Part shown: positions 52,826-63,827 of the stretch, piece by piece
Layout: every line of letters starts with the position of its first letter
Position numbering within the stretch: position 1 is the first letter of the stretch
Assembly (NCBI RefSeq): GCF_008932115.1
Contig: NZ_CP044543.1
Location: 3,230,501 to 3,294,500 of the forward strand
Origin: Bradyrhizobium betae
Lineage (GTDB): Bacteria > Pseudomonadota > Alphaproteobacteria > Rhizobiales > Xanthobacteraceae
DNA length: 64,000 bases
Direction: 5' to 3'
The notes under the pieces: model-generated
Databases searched by the model: none
Seen by the model: the letters and a program-made list of their open reading frames with translations, nothing else
Told to the model about the DNA's origin: nothing
Translations under genes and position numbers: made by a program

Positions 52826-54418
52826 CTAGTGCCTGAAGTGCCGCGTGCCCGTGAACACCATGGCGATGCCGTGCTCATCGGCGGCCTTGATCACTTCGTC
52901 GTCGCGCATCGATCCGCCGGGCTGCACCACGGCGGTGGCGCCGGCTTCAATGCAGGCGAGCATGCCGTCGGCGAACGGGAAGAACGCGTCCGATGCCACG
53001 ACCGAGCCCTTGGTGAGCGGCTCGGCAAGCTTCAGCTCGGCCGCCGCGTCCTGCGCCTTGCGCGCCGCGATCCGGGCTGAATCCACCCGGCTCATCTGGC
53101 CCGCGCCGATGCCGACGGTGGCGAGATCCTTGGCATAGATGATGGTGTTGGACTTGACGTGCTTGGCCACGCGGAAGGCGAATTTGAGGTCGCGCATCTC
53201 GGCATCCGTGGGCGCACGCTTGGTCACGACCTTGAACGTCATGTCGTCGACTACGGCGTTGTCACGGCTCTGCACCAGCAGGCCGCCGGCCACCGTCTTC
53301 GCGGTGAGGCCGGGCGCGCGGGGATCGGGCAGGGTGCCGGCGAGCAGCAGGCGCAGATTCTTCTTGCCGCCGATGATGGCGATCGCCTCCTCGCTGGCAT
53401 CCGGCGCGATGATCACTTCGGTGAAGATCTTCGTGATCTCGCGCGCGGTGTCGGCATCCAGTGCACGGTTCATCGCAATGATGCCGCCGAAGGCCGAGGT
53501 GGAATCGCAGGCCAGCGCCTTGCGATACGCGCTGACGAGGTCCGAGCCCTCGGCAACGCCGCAGGGATTGGCGTGCTTGACGATCACGCAGGCCGCGGTG
53601 CGCTTGGCGTCGAACTCGCCGATGCATTCATAAGCCGCATCGGTGTCGTTGATGTTGTTGTAAGAGAGCTCCTTGCCCTGCAGCTGCCGCGCGGTGGAGA
53701 CGCCCGGCCGCTTGTCCGGTGTCGCGTAGAACGCCGCGCTCTGGTGCGGGTTCTCGCCATAGCGCAGCGACTGGATCAGCCTGCCACCGAACGCGCGGAA
53801 GTCGGGCGCGTCGATCTCGAGCTGGCGATTGAACCAGTTCGAGATCGCGGCATCATAGGCCGCGGTGCGCGCATAGGCCTTTGCGGCAAGGCGGCGGCGC
53901 AGCTTCAGCGTGGTTGCGCCGTTGTTGGCGGCGAGCTCGTCGAGCACGGCCTGATAGTCCTGCGCCTCGACCACGACGGCAACGTCGTCATGATTCTTCG
54001 CGGCGGCGCGGATCATCGCGGGGCCGCCGATATCGATGTTCTCGATGCAATCCTCGAAGCCGGCGCCTTTATCGACCGTGGCCTCGAACGGATAGAGATT
54101 GACGACGAGGAGGTCGATCGGCGCGATGCCGTGCGTCTTCATCGCCTCCGCATGCTCCTTGTTGTCGCGGATCGCGAGCAGGCCGCCATGCACCTTGGGA
54201 TGCAGCGTCTTGACGCGGCCGTCCATCATCTCGGGGAAGCCGGTGAGGTCGGAGACGTCCTTCACCTTCAAGCCTGCGGCAGCGATCGCCTTGGCGGTGC
54301 CGCCGGTCGAGACCAGCTCGACATCATGCGCGGCAAGCGCCTTGGCGAATTCGATCAGGCCAGTCTTGTCGGAAACGGAAAGCAGGGCACGGGTGACGCG
54401 GCGGGGATGGTCAGTCAT
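52826..54418 (-). CDS. purH: Bifunctional AICAR transformylase / IMP cyclohydrolase PurH
   Basis: The 530-aa protein has the IMP cyclohydrolase domain (about 1-200: [48 protein letters not shown]) and the transformylase domain ([11 protein letters not shown] near 270, [10 protein letters not shown] near 470, ending FTGTRHFRH). It performs the last two steps of purine synthesis. The ATG at 54418 removes a 28-residue extension that does not match the family. Confidence 0.97.
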   Translation of the reverse strand: MTDHPRRVTRALLSVSDKTGLIEFAKALAAHDVELVSTGGTAKAIAAAGLKVKDVSDLTGFPEMMDGRVKTLHPKVHGGLLAIRDNKEHAEAMKTHGIAPIDLLVVNLYPFEATVDKGAGFEDCIENIDIGGPAMIRAAAKNHDDVAVVVEAQDYQAVLDELAANNGATTLKLRRRLAAKAYARTAAYDAAISNWFNRQLEIDAPDFRAFGGRLIQSLRYGENPHQSAAFYATPDKRPGVSTARQLQGKELSYNNINDTDAAYECIGEFDAKRTAACVIVKHANPCGVAEGSDLVSAYRKALACDSTSAFGGIIAMNRALDADTAREITKIFTEVIIAPDASEEAIAIIGGKKNLRLLLAGTLPDPRAPGLTAKTVAGGLLVQSRDNAVVDDMTFKVVTKRAPTDAEMRDLKFAFRVAKHVKSNTIIYAKDLATVGIGAGQMSRVDSARIAARKAQDAAAELKLAEPLTKGSVVASDAFFPFADGMLACIEAGATAVVQPGGSMRDDEVIKAADEHGIAMVFTGTRHFRH

Positions 54419-54681
54419 GAGCAAGATCCTCTGTCTTAAGGAGTGTCTATGCCCAGGCGCGCGGCGGATATGTGTCGCGCTTCCCGATGGTGCTCCATCC
54501 AAGGTCGCCAGTCGCGCGAACGAGGGCTCGATAGCAGCTTTTGGCCGTTTTCACAACGATCAGATCACCTGATCTGCATGATGCGGGCTTCCCGACCGGT
54601 GATCGCGCGAATCGGAGGCAAACATCGCGATCTGCGAGCTAGATGGACTTCAAGGTTTCTTCGGGACAATGAGAGGAACAA

Positions 54682-56283
54682 TTAACCGGCGATCTGACCC
54701 CCGTCACTCGGCCCAATGTCTGGGTTAGGTTTTTTCCATAGTCGCTCATCCTGCTTAAGTTCGTTTGAGACGAGGGTTTCCAAATTGATGTAAACTGGGT
54801 GGTAGATTTCGACGATAGGAACTCCAATTCCTGCCGCCCATCGAACCACTTTTCCTGTTTCCCGATCTTTTCTTCGTCCTTTCTCAAAGAAGTCACGATA
54901 TCGAAGCGGTGATATACCCAGAAATGGTGTGAATTTTACCTTCGATGCCTCCTCCGCGCCTTCGATCTCGATCGAATCAGAGTGAAGTTCGCGTGCATAG
55001 CTTTTGGGGTACGGCTCAAGGAAGACGACTGTGTCTATGCCTGATGCAACGATGTGTTTCGCACATATGTGACATGGGAAAGTCGTGCAGAAGAGCTTTC
55101 CTGCTTTGATCTGGATTCCCAGTCGTGCAGCGTCAGTTATCGCCGACATTTCCGCATGAATGATTCTACCAAATTCGATCAAGTCCATCACCTTGGACTT
55201 ACGAATGGCATCGTCTTCCATGATGTCCCTAACAGCAGCTATCGAATTGATTTGTTCGGCGAGCTTCTTGCGTTCAAATAGAGTCTCTAAAATATCGTGC
55301 AGAATCTCTCGTTTGATTCTGTCGTTCGGATCTTCGCCCAGCGCAAAGTCACGGCGATCCTCCAGCCCGTCGGACCAATAGCTGCCGCCGCCGAATTTCG
55401 GGACTTCATTGCAGCCGAGCGTTGCGACCTCGCCGCTATCTCTGAATATTGCCGCTCCAACCTGACGCGACAAATCGCCGGATCTTAGTGCTGCCGATTT
55501 AGCCAGGTACATTCCGTACTCATGACGATCGGGAGTAAGGGAATTGTCTCCAAAGATAAGATTCACAAAACGCTTTATCATCGCTTCGCAATTCTTGCGG
55601 TTCACTCCATCAACAAATACATCGCCTAAAGGAAACGTCTCTCTTATTTGCTGGCCGTGAGTTTTGTCACTCTCTTGATAATCCTGCGCCATAAGGGCGA
55701 TGGCTTGGCATTCGGCCTCATGGTCCTCTAGACCGCCGAAGTTGGATGATTTGATTTTCTTCTTGAGAAATAATTCGCGCTCCGCAGGCGAACTATAAGC
55801 GGAGATTTGAAAGAATAGCTTTCCGTATACCTGCCTGAGCAGACCGATCTCCTTCGGTCGCTTAAATTGTCGAAGGATGTATGCGTGCTTTGGAATAGGC
55901 TGTTGTAAGGCTTCCTGTAGCAACTTTGGATCCGCCGGAAGTTTGATGCTGTGCTCGTTCGCTAAGCCTCGGTTCAGTCCCTCACGAATTGATTGGATCG
56001 CCGTAATCGTAATAGCGGCGAGCGCGTCCTCGCGCTCTATTCGGCTGCAAATCTCATCTGCATACTCGATCCGAGTCGTAATTCGATCTAAGTAAGGCTC
56101 TTCCTTGAGAACAATATTCGAAGGCACGTCCTGCATAATTTGCGTGACGTGTATCGCCGACGTATTATACTTTTGAAGTATTAGTTCAGTAGTTAGCACC
56201 TCGACAATCATGTCAAGATCGACCCCAACCGGAGCAACTAAACCGAAGAATAGCTCTGGGTGAGGAATTCTATTTACACTCAT
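54682..56283 (-). CDS. Anti-phage dCTP/dCMP deaminase (AvcD/DcdV-like)
   Basis: The 533-aa protein ends in a zinc deoxycytidylate-deaminase domain with HAEMSA (zinc His376, proton-shuttle Glu378) and PCHICAKH (zinc Cys404 and Cys407). The N-terminal part (FFGLVAPVGVDLDMI, then RQFKRPKEIGLLRQVYGKLFFQISAYS near 138-165) resembles the P-loop kinase-like domain of AvcD/DcdV, whose Vibrio cholerae member is 532 aa. Those enzymes, described in Vibrio and E. coli, deaminate dC nucleotides on infection and starve phage DNA synthesis. A classical Walker A lysine is not visible. The gene is markedly AT-richer than its neighbours, indicating acquisition. ATG 56283 follows GGGGA. Confidence 0.88.
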   Translation of the reverse strand: MSVNRIPHPELFFGLVAPVGVDLDMIVEVLTTELILQKYNTSAIHVTQIMQDVPSNIVLKEEPYLDRITTRIEYADEICSRIEREDALAAITITAIQSIREGLNRGLANEHSIKLPADPKLLQEALQQPIPKHAYILRQFKRPKEIGLLRQVYGKLFFQISAYSSPAERELFLKKKIKSSNFGGLEDHEAECQAIALMAQDYQESDKTHGQQIRETFPLGDVFVDGVNRKNCEAMIKRFVNLIFGDNSLTPDRHEYGMYLAKSAALRSGDLSRQVGAAIFRDSGEVATLGCNEVPKFGGGSYWSDGLEDRRDFALGEDPNDRIKREILHDILETLFERKKLAEQINSIAAVRDIMEDDAIRKSKVMDLIEFGRIIHAEMSAITDAARLGIQIKAGKLFCTTFPCHICAKHIVASGIDTVVFLEPYPKSYARELHSDSIEIEGAEEASKVKFTPFLGISPLRYRDFFEKGRRKDRETGKVVRWAAGIGVPIVEIYHPVYINLETLVSNELKQDERLWKKPNPDIGPSDGGQIAG

Positions 56284-56381
56284 CAACTTTTCCCCATAAC
56301 TATACTTCTTAAGTGTTCATTAATAGTTTTCAGTTGTAGTTAAGAATAAATCAGGATTTACTGCGTTTAAGAGATTCGCTG

Positions 56382-56423
56382 CAACCCATGGCATGGAACT
56401 CTAACCATAACCATGGAGGGTTG
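56382..56423 (+). promoter_or_regulatory. Hairpin that can cover the Shine-Dalgarno of the 59-aa ORF
   Basis: CAACCC (56382-56387) pairs with GGGTTG (56418-56423), and the inner ATGG (56388-56391) with CCAT (56411-56414), leaving a three-base GGA bulge. The right arm includes most of GGAGGG, the ribosome site of the ORF at 56429. This would reduce translation unless opened. Seen by eye only. Confidence 0.4.
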
Positions 56424-56428
56424 TAAAA

Positions 56429-56608
56429 ATGGCTAATTCCGTGAGGCTAGAATCCGGGTGGCTATTTCGTCAGCTTGAATCTGCTGAGCAACGCGCCGGA
56501 AATCTTCCATTTTGGCTTAGTCAGCCCAGTCCGCCAAGTCGTGTCGAGCGACCATCTAGCGACCGTGAGCAGCCGAACAACGAGAACAATGAGCGGCCGA
56601 GCGAGTAG
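56429..56608 (+). CDS. Unrecognised 59-aa protein, divergent from the deaminase gene
   Basis: A short frame starts at ATG 56429, nine bases after GGAGG, and ends at TAG 56608. The product has a first half with a conserved-looking amphipathic stretch (RLESGWLFRQLESAEQRA and NLPFWLSQ) and a second half that is hydrophilic and disordered, rich in Pro, Ser, Asn and Glu. There are no cysteines. I do not recognise a family. It lies 145 bases from the start of the deaminase gene on the other strand, within the same AT-rich insert. In Vibrio a short inhibitor locus sits beside avcD, so an antitoxin or regulator role is possible but unproven. Confidence 0.6.
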   Translation: MANSVRLESGWLFRQLESAEQRAGNLPFWLSQPSPPSRVERPSSDREQPNNENNERPSE

Positions 56609-56651
56609 CCCAAATTAGAGCCACTCACTATGGCGGTCATCTCTACCCGGC

Positions 56652-58409
56652 CTACAGCGGAAGTTCCGGCTCACGGCGGGCGTTGCGGCGGGCATTGGTG
56701 ACGGTCGGCGAGGCGGTGGAGCGGACGAAGCTCCAGCGGATCGAGGGCGCCTGCCGCGCATCCTGCCGGATCACGATTTGCGCGGTGCGGCGGGGGCCGT
56801 CATTGCCGGCCAGGAACACGCTGTCCTCGAGGTCGACCTTGTCGTCCAATGCTTCAAAGGTCCAGACGTCGCGGTTCGGCAGCACCAGCATGACGCCGCG
56901 GGCATCCGACAGCCGGCTCGCCTTCACCGCCGGATGCAGATGGAAGCGCAGCGCGAAATCGGCATCCGCGCCCTTGAAACGTCCGCCCTGCGGCGGTGAC
57001 AGCGTATCCTCGCCGTCGATGCGCGCGCCGTCATTGGCGATCATCAGCACGCGGCGATGGATCGCGCCGAACTTGGCGAGATAACCGTCATGCGACGTCG
57101 TGAGCAGCGTGCCGTTCTGCACGATCTCACGATAGCTCTCGACCTCGACCGGACCGCTGGTGACCGGCGAGCCGTGCAACAGGCGCTTCATCGCCGACAT
57201 CTCGACGAACTGGCACGAGGACGTCTCGTGATAGGTCAGCGTGGAATGCGCCGCGGTACCGCGTGCGAACGGCCGCCAATTGTCGCGGCCCGTCGTCGGC
57301 ATGCCGCAATTGGTGACGATGCGGCTGATGCCGGAGGACAGTTCGAACGACAGGCAGCCGGCATGGGCGTCGTGGCTGACGCCGGCCGGCGGCGGCGGCC
57401 CGGTGTCGATGATCACGGTGGTCTGGCCGGCATCGAGGCGCTGGTAGCCGGTATGCGGCATGTTCGCCATCGGCGCGCCGTGGGTGTCGTCATAGGCGAG
57501 CAGCGTGGCGAGCAGGTCCGAGGGCGTCGCGCTCATGCCGTTGAACAGCGCGAAATTGCCGTCGCCGTGCCGGAAGAAGCGCAGCATCGGCATCATGCGG
57601 TCGATCGCATTGAGCAGCGCCGGCGGCGGCGCGATGTTGCGTGCGGCGAAGGTCTGTCGCAGCGGCAACAGGTCGATCAGGAGCTCGATCAGCGCACCGG
57701 GATTGCGAGAGATGTGTCCGCCGTCGGGCAGGATCTGCCGCTGCAACTCGTCCGAAAGCTTCTTAGACGCGCTGCGGATCTGGCCCGCCTGGTTGGCGAG
57801 GCACAGCGCGGCGTAGCACAGCGCGATCAGCACCTGCAGCTTCGGCACACCATCGGGAATGTCGACCATGGTGTAGCGCAGGAAACGGATCTCGCGCGCG
57901 AGCGCGCGCAGGTAACGGCGGTAGAATTTGTTGTCGGTGTCGTTGAGCACCAAGGGTGCCTGCGACAGCAGCGAGATCACGCGCCGTGCCAGCACGTCGG
58001 CGCGCCGCGCGACGGCGCGGCGCTTGTTGCTGGGATTGGCGATCCAGTCCTCGACCAGCGCGCGCGCATTGGCGCGCGTCAGCGCGGTATCGGCGGCGCG
58101 CAAATGGCGCAGCCAGCCGAAGCCGAGCAGCGCGACTTCCCAGTCCTCCGACGGCGGCTCGAGATCGAAGATCGAGCGGCCGTGGCAATTGACGATCTTG
58201 CCGGCGAAGACGAAGCGGCCGGCATAGATCTCGGCGGCGCGGGTTGCATCCGCGGTGCGCAAATCGTGCGGCGCGATGATCAGCCGATCGGTGCGGCCGG
58301 GCCAGACCCGCGACAGCGCAACGGAACCGCCACTCGCGCGCGCGAGCATGTTCCGCGCGAAGCGGTTCATCACCAGCGTCGAGATACGTCTGCGTTGAGC
58401 GACCGACAC
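56652..58409 (-). CDS. Heparinase II/III-family protein
   Basis: The 585-aa protein has the (alpha/alpha) toroid part typical of this family with FGWLRHLRAADTALTRANARALVEDWI near 95-121, and the C-terminal beta-sandwich that starts with HTGYQRLDAGQTTVIID and has the HDAHAGCLSFELSSG stretch with a candidate catalytic His. These enzymes cleave acidic polysaccharides, but alphaproteobacterial members next to purH and rsmB are of unknown substrate. The start is a GTG preceded by AAGGCAAGG. No signal peptide is evident. Confidence 0.88.
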   Translation of the reverse strand: MSVAQRRRISTLVMNRFARNMLARASGGSVALSRVWPGRTDRLIIAPHDLRTADATRAAEIYAGRFVFAGKIVNCHGRSIFDLEPPSEDWEVALLGFGWLRHLRAADTALTRANARALVEDWIANPSNKRRAVARRADVLARRVISLLSQAPLVLNDTDNKFYRRYLRALAREIRFLRYTMVDIPDGVPKLQVLIALCYAALCLANQAGQIRSASKKLSDELQRQILPDGGHISRNPGALIELLIDLLPLRQTFAARNIAPPPALLNAIDRMMPMLRFFRHGDGNFALFNGMSATPSDLLATLLAYDDTHGAPMANMPHTGYQRLDAGQTTVIIDTGPPPPAGVSHDAHAGCLSFELSSGISRIVTNCGMPTTGRDNWRPFARGTAAHSTLTYHETSSCQFVEMSAMKRLLHGSPVTSGPVEVESYREIVQNGTLLTTSHDGYLAKFGAIHRRVLMIANDGARIDGEDTLSPPQGGRFKGADADFALRFHLHPAVKASRLSDARGVMLVLPNRDVWTFEALDDKVDLEDSVFLAGNDGPRRTAQIVIRQDARQAPSIRWSFVRSTASPTVTNARRNARREPELPL

Positions 58410-58523
58410 GCCTTGCCTTGAAGGGGGAGAGATTCCGACGAATCCTTATTAATCCCAAAATCCAGCGGCTGACACCACCTTGAAAGGGTGCGAATCAGTG
58501 CCGTCGCAAAAACCGGTGCAAAA

Positions 58524-59870
58524 TCAGGATTTAACGAGCCGAGCCGCGTAGAATCCGTCGAGCCCGCCGAGCTTGGGATCTGCGTTCGGCAGGTGGCTGG
58601 GCAGGGTGCGCAGGTCGCCGTCAGCGGTGATGATCTCGCCGAGCCCAAACACCTCGGAAGCGTCGATCGGCACGCGGCGCAGGCCAGGCTCCGCTTGCAG
58701 CAGCGCGGCGATCGCCTGCTCACCCTCTTCGGGTTCCAGCGAACAGGTGCAGTAGACCAGTGTTCCGCCGGGCTTCAGCAGCGAGACGGATTTCTTCAGC
58801 AGCCGCTGCTGGAGCGTGCTCAATGCGGCGATGTCCGATTGCTGGCGGAGCCATGCGACGTCGGGATGCCGTCGGATCGTGCCGGTCGAGGTGCAGGGCG
58901 CGTCGAGCAGGACGCCGTCAAAACCCTCGGCCGGGCCGGCCCAGTCCACGGCGTCAGCGACGACGGTCTCGGCCTGGAGCGACAACCGCGCCAGATTCTC
59001 GCGCAGACGCGCCACCCGGGCCGGTGAGCGGTCGATCGCCGTGACATGCGCGCCTGCCAGCGCCAGTTGCGCGGTCTTGCCGCCTGGGGCGGCGCAGAGA
59101 TCGGCGATGGATTTGCCCTTGATGTCGCCGAACAGCCGCGCCGGCAGCGCGGCGGCGGCGTCCTGCACCCACCACTGTCCTTCGGCAAAGCCGGGCAGCA
59201 CCGTCACGGAGCCGTGCAGCACCGTACGCACCGATCCGGTCGGCAACACCTCGCCATGCAGCCGGCTCGCCCATTGCGCGGGGTCCGACTTCACGGTGAG
59301 ATCGAGCGAAGGTTCATGGCCGAGCGCCAGCGCCATGTCTCTTGCGGTCGCCTCGCCGTAATGCGCGCTCCAGCGCGCGACCATCCAGGGCGGCAGGTCC
59401 AGCGATTGCGTGGCGACTTCGTCCACCAGCGCCTTGCCCTCGCGCGCGCAGCGGCGCAGCACGGCATTGACGAGGCCGGCATAACGCGCGGCGCGCCGGT
59501 CGGATTGCACGAGGCGGACGGAGAGATCGACGGCGGCGTGATCGGGCACGTCCATCCAGAGGATCTGCGCGGCGCCGATCAGGAGCGCGCTTTGCGCGCG
59601 CGGCGCGTCGGAGGGAATGCCCTTGTCGAGCAGGCGTGACAGCACATGGCCAAGCGTGCCGAGCCGGCGCAGCACCGTCGCGACCAGGCGACGCATCAGC
59701 GCGCGGTCGCGGTCTGCCAGCGTCTTCAGTCCGGGATGGGCGCCGCTGCCGTCGAGCTGGTCGTCAAGCGTGCGGTGCTTGTGCAACACGCCGTCGACGA
59801 TGTCAGCGGCAATCCGCCGCGCCGCGAGACCGGGCACTTCGGACGGAGGAGCGAAACGTTGAGATGGCAT
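58524..59870 (-). CDS. rsmB: 16S rRNA (cytosine-967-C5) methyltransferase family protein RsmB
   Basis: The 448-aa protein has the NusB-like N-domain (about 10-150: AARRIAADIVDGVLHKHRTLDDQL, NAVLRRC) and the SAM-binding NOL1/NOP2/Sun domain with ADLCAAPGGKTAQLA near 245-259, DAPCTSTGTIRRHPD near 315-329 and YCTCSLEPEEGE near 380-391 with the two catalytic cysteines. It methylates C967 of 16S rRNA. It lies downstream of no tightly linked gene here, although the purH-heparinase-rsmB order is often found in Bradyrhizobiaceae (from memory). Confidence 0.93.
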   Translation of the reverse strand: MPSQRFAPPSEVPGLAARRIAADIVDGVLHKHRTLDDQLDGSGAHPGLKTLADRDRALMRRLVATVLRRLGTLGHVLSRLLDKGIPSDAPRAQSALLIGAAQILWMDVPDHAAVDLSVRLVQSDRRAARYAGLVNAVLRRCAREGKALVDEVATQSLDLPPWMVARWSAHYGEATARDMALALGHEPSLDLTVKSDPAQWASRLHGEVLPTGSVRTVLHGSVTVLPGFAEGQWWVQDAAAALPARLFGDIKGKSIADLCAAPGGKTAQLALAGAHVTAIDRSPARVARLRENLARLSLQAETVVADAVDWAGPAEGFDGVLLDAPCTSTGTIRRHPDVAWLRQQSDIAALSTLQQRLLKKSVSLLKPGGTLVYCTCSLEPEEGEQAIAALLQAEPGLRRVPIDASEVFGLGEIITADGDLRTLPSHLPNADPKLGGLDGFYAARLVKS

Positions 59871-60056
59871 GCGGGCTTAAGGTTCTTAGCGAGCGGCAGT
59901 TCCGCCGAAGGGGCGCATGCCTTAACAAACCAGCTGTGGCACGCGAATATGCCAAATGTAAGAATGGCCTGTCGCCTTTACATCCCGTCGTGACCATTTC
60001 AGCAATGCGTTATTGGACGTCGCAGGCCTTCCGATCCTGCGCTAGGAACCCGGACG

Positions 60057-60254
60057 ATGAGTGACCAGCCCTCCGTTCCCGATCGCAAGCAGCTCCCGCC
60101 GGCCGCCCAGCGCGCGCTGGCCGAAGCCGAGGCGCGCCGGCAGGCCGCGGCGGCGCATGCCGAAGCGGCACCAAAGGAATTGCAGGGACCGAAGGGCCCC
60201 GAACCCACGCGCTACGGCGACTGGGAGCGCAAGGGCATCGCCTCGGACTTCTAA
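60057..60254 (+). CDS. Succinate dehydrogenase assembly factor 4 family protein (DUF1674)
   Basis: The 65-aa protein has an alanine-, arginine- and proline-rich start and the DUF1674/SdhAF4 ending GPKGPEPTRYGDWERKGIASDF cut here to RYGDWERKGIASDF. Mitochondrial SdhAF4 helps the FAD-bound succinate dehydrogenase subunit assemble; bacterial copies are widespread in alphaproteobacteria. It is encoded alone here, divergent from rsmB. Confidence 0.92.
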   Translation: MSDQPSVPDRKQLPPAAQRALAEAEARRQAAAAHAEAAPKELQGPKGPEPTRYGDWERKGIASDF

Positions 60255-60310
60255 GGCATCGGCTCTCGCTACCCTTGCCGCCCCAGCCGACTCAGCCCTA
60301 GCGTGCGCGG

Positions 60311-60901
60311 ATGCCGCGTTTCGACCCCAGCCATCCCTATCGGCCGTCCTATAGTGGTTCGCCGTTCGGCCGCCACTTCGCGGGGCTGTTGCCGTGGATG
60401 TTCGTGGTCGGGGTCATTGTGGCGATCGTGCTGGTCTTCCGGCACGGGACGAGCTGGCCCATTCCGCATGCCAATGACGGACAATCGCGCGATGCCGAGA
60501 TCATCCTGCAGCAGTCCGGCAGCTCCGACATGCGTCACCCGGTCGACGTCGTCCGCACCATCGACGGCGATACCTTCCTTGCCCGCATGCACCAGCGCGA
60601 CGGCCGCGACCTGGTCGCGCGTGTCAGGCTGCGGGGTATCGATGCGCCCGAGATGAAAGCGTCCTGCCAGGATGAGCTGAACAAGGCCGAAGCCGCCAGC
60701 GATGCGCTGCGCAACCTGCTCGGCCAGGGCGGCGTCACGATCTCCAATCTTGGCCAGGACAAATACGGTCGCGTTCTCGCCGACGTTGCGACCAGACGCA
60801 CCGCCAACGTCTCGGCGGCGCTGCTCGCGGGCGGTCATGTGCGCAGCTACAATGGCGGTCACCGCGACGGCTGGTGCGCGCGGGGCTGGCGCTTCTGGTG
60901 A
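60311..60901 (+). CDS. Membrane-anchored thermonuclease family protein
   Basis: The 196-aa protein has one N-terminal membrane segment (LPWMFVVGVIVAIVLVF, about 27-43) and then a staphylococcal nuclease-like domain: VRTIDGDTFLARM with the metal Asp, RVRLRGIDAPEM with catalytic Arg, LGQDKYGRVLADV with Tyr/Arg. It probably cleaves nucleic acid outside the inner membrane. An AT-rich hairpin follows the stop codon. Confidence 0.93.
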   Translation: MPRFDPSHPYRPSYSGSPFGRHFAGLLPWMFVVGVIVAIVLVFRHGTSWPIPHANDGQSRDAEIILQQSGSSDMRHPVDVVRTIDGDTFLARMHQRDGRDLVARVRLRGIDAPEMKASCQDELNKAEAASDALRNLLGQGGVTISNLGQDKYGRVLADVATRRTANVSAALLAGGHVRSYNGGHRDGWCARGWRFW

Positions 60902-60902
60902 C

Positions 60903-60932
60903 AAAAAAGCCGCGTCGTTGGACGCGGCCTTT
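60903..60932 (-). terminator. Bidirectional terminator between nuclease and L,D-transpeptidase genes
   Basis: GCCGCGTC (60909-60916) and GACGCGGC (60921-60928) form a perfect 8-bp stem with a GTTG loop. On the minus strand it is followed by TTTTTT (60908-60903), a strong signal for the L,D-transpeptidase transcript; on the plus strand CTTT follows, weaker. Confidence 0.88.
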
Positions 60933-60960
60933 GCAGTTCTGTGCCGATGCCGGCGATCAA

Positions 60961-61476
60961 TCAGCGCGTCACGACCACCGTCGTGCCGACGGAGACGCGG
61001 CCGTAGAGATCGGTGATGTCGTCGTTGAGCATGCGGATGCAGCCGTAGGAGACGAAGCCGCCGATCGAACCCGGCACGTTGGTGCCGTGGATCGCATATT
61101 CGCCGCCGGCCAGCGTCATCGCCGCAACGCCCATCGGGTTGCGCGGCGAGCCGCCGGGAATGACGTCGGGGATGCTCGGCTTGTCGCGCTTCACCTCGGC
61201 GGGCGGCGCCCAGGCCGGGTTGCGATACTTGCCGTCGATGCGGGTGGTCCCGGCCCACTGCTTGCCGGACTTGCCGACGCCGACCGGATAGCGCACGGCG
61301 TGGCCGTTATCGAGGATGAGATAGAGCCGCCGCTCGTTGGTTTTGACCACGATGGTGCCCGGCGAATAATCGGCCAGATGCGTCCCCACCATCTCCGGCC
61401 GCGCCTGCGCCGCCGTCGACATCAAGATCCCGGCCCCGATGGTGGCGGCAAGCGCCACTGCAATCCTCATCGACAT
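60961..61476 (-). CDS. L,D-transpeptidase (ErfK/YbiS/YkuD)
   Basis: The 171-aa protein has a signal peptide (AVALAATIGAGILMSTAAQA) and the full active-site segment: YAIHGTNVPGSIGGFVSYGCIRM with the conserved His and Cys (near 137 and 153). It makes or edits 3-3 cross-links or tethers outer-membrane proteins to peptidoglycan. ATG 61476 with GGGGAAAA upstream is chosen over the longer frame start at 61548. It is the second L,D-transpeptidase-like gene in the window, unlike the signal-less one at 17743. Confidence 0.94.
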   Translation of the reverse strand: MSMRIAVALAATIGAGILMSTAAQARPEMVGTHLADYSPGTIVVKTNERRLYLILDNGHAVRYPVGVGKSGKQWAGTTRIDGKYRNPAWAPPAEVKRDKPSIPDVIPGGSPRNPMGVAAMTLAGGEYAIHGTNVPGSIGGFVSYGCIRMLNDDITDLYGRVSVGTTVVVTR

Positions 61477-61749
61477 CGATTTTCCCCTAGCCCGAAAAGA
61501 TCGTCCAAAATCACGCAGAACCCGGCAATCGCCGGCTTGCCCAGACATTCTTAACCGCGCCCGTTAACCGGATGGTTTCCACGCACGGCCGCCGAGGGCC
61601 AGCCAGCAGGGGGAACAAAGGAAATGTTCGAAATAAAGTAAATGACCTGAAAACAACACCCGGCGGGAAAGATGGGGCCGTGCCCACGCGCGCCCTGACA
61701 AATGCGTGAGGGTGTGAACGGCTGTTATCTCAGGAGGCCAGATTTTCTT

Positions 61750-61877
61750 CATGTCCCGGACGCGGTGCGGCACGAAGTGACACGCTGCAGAACCGGGACC
61801 CGGTTCTTCGAGGCATGGGCCCCAGCTCTGCAGCGCACCGCTGAAGAGGCGCTGCGCTGTGTCCGGGGCACGAGACC
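61750..61877. repeat. Interspersed inverted repeat, family C (copy 2)
   Basis: CATGTCCCGGACGCGGTGC opens and GTCCGGGGCACGAGA closes it, and GCGGCACGAAGTGACACGC and CTGCAGAACCGGG are shared with copy 1 at 20654. It lies just downstream of the acs stop codon. Confidence 0.85.
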
Positions 61878-61880
61878 TTT

Positions 61881-63827
<1,947 letters not shown>

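Noticed and set aside
54419..54681. Attachment-site repeats at the edges of the deaminase insert
   Set aside because: I compared the flanks by eye and saw no direct repeat of useful length, and there is no integrase or tRNA gene nearby.
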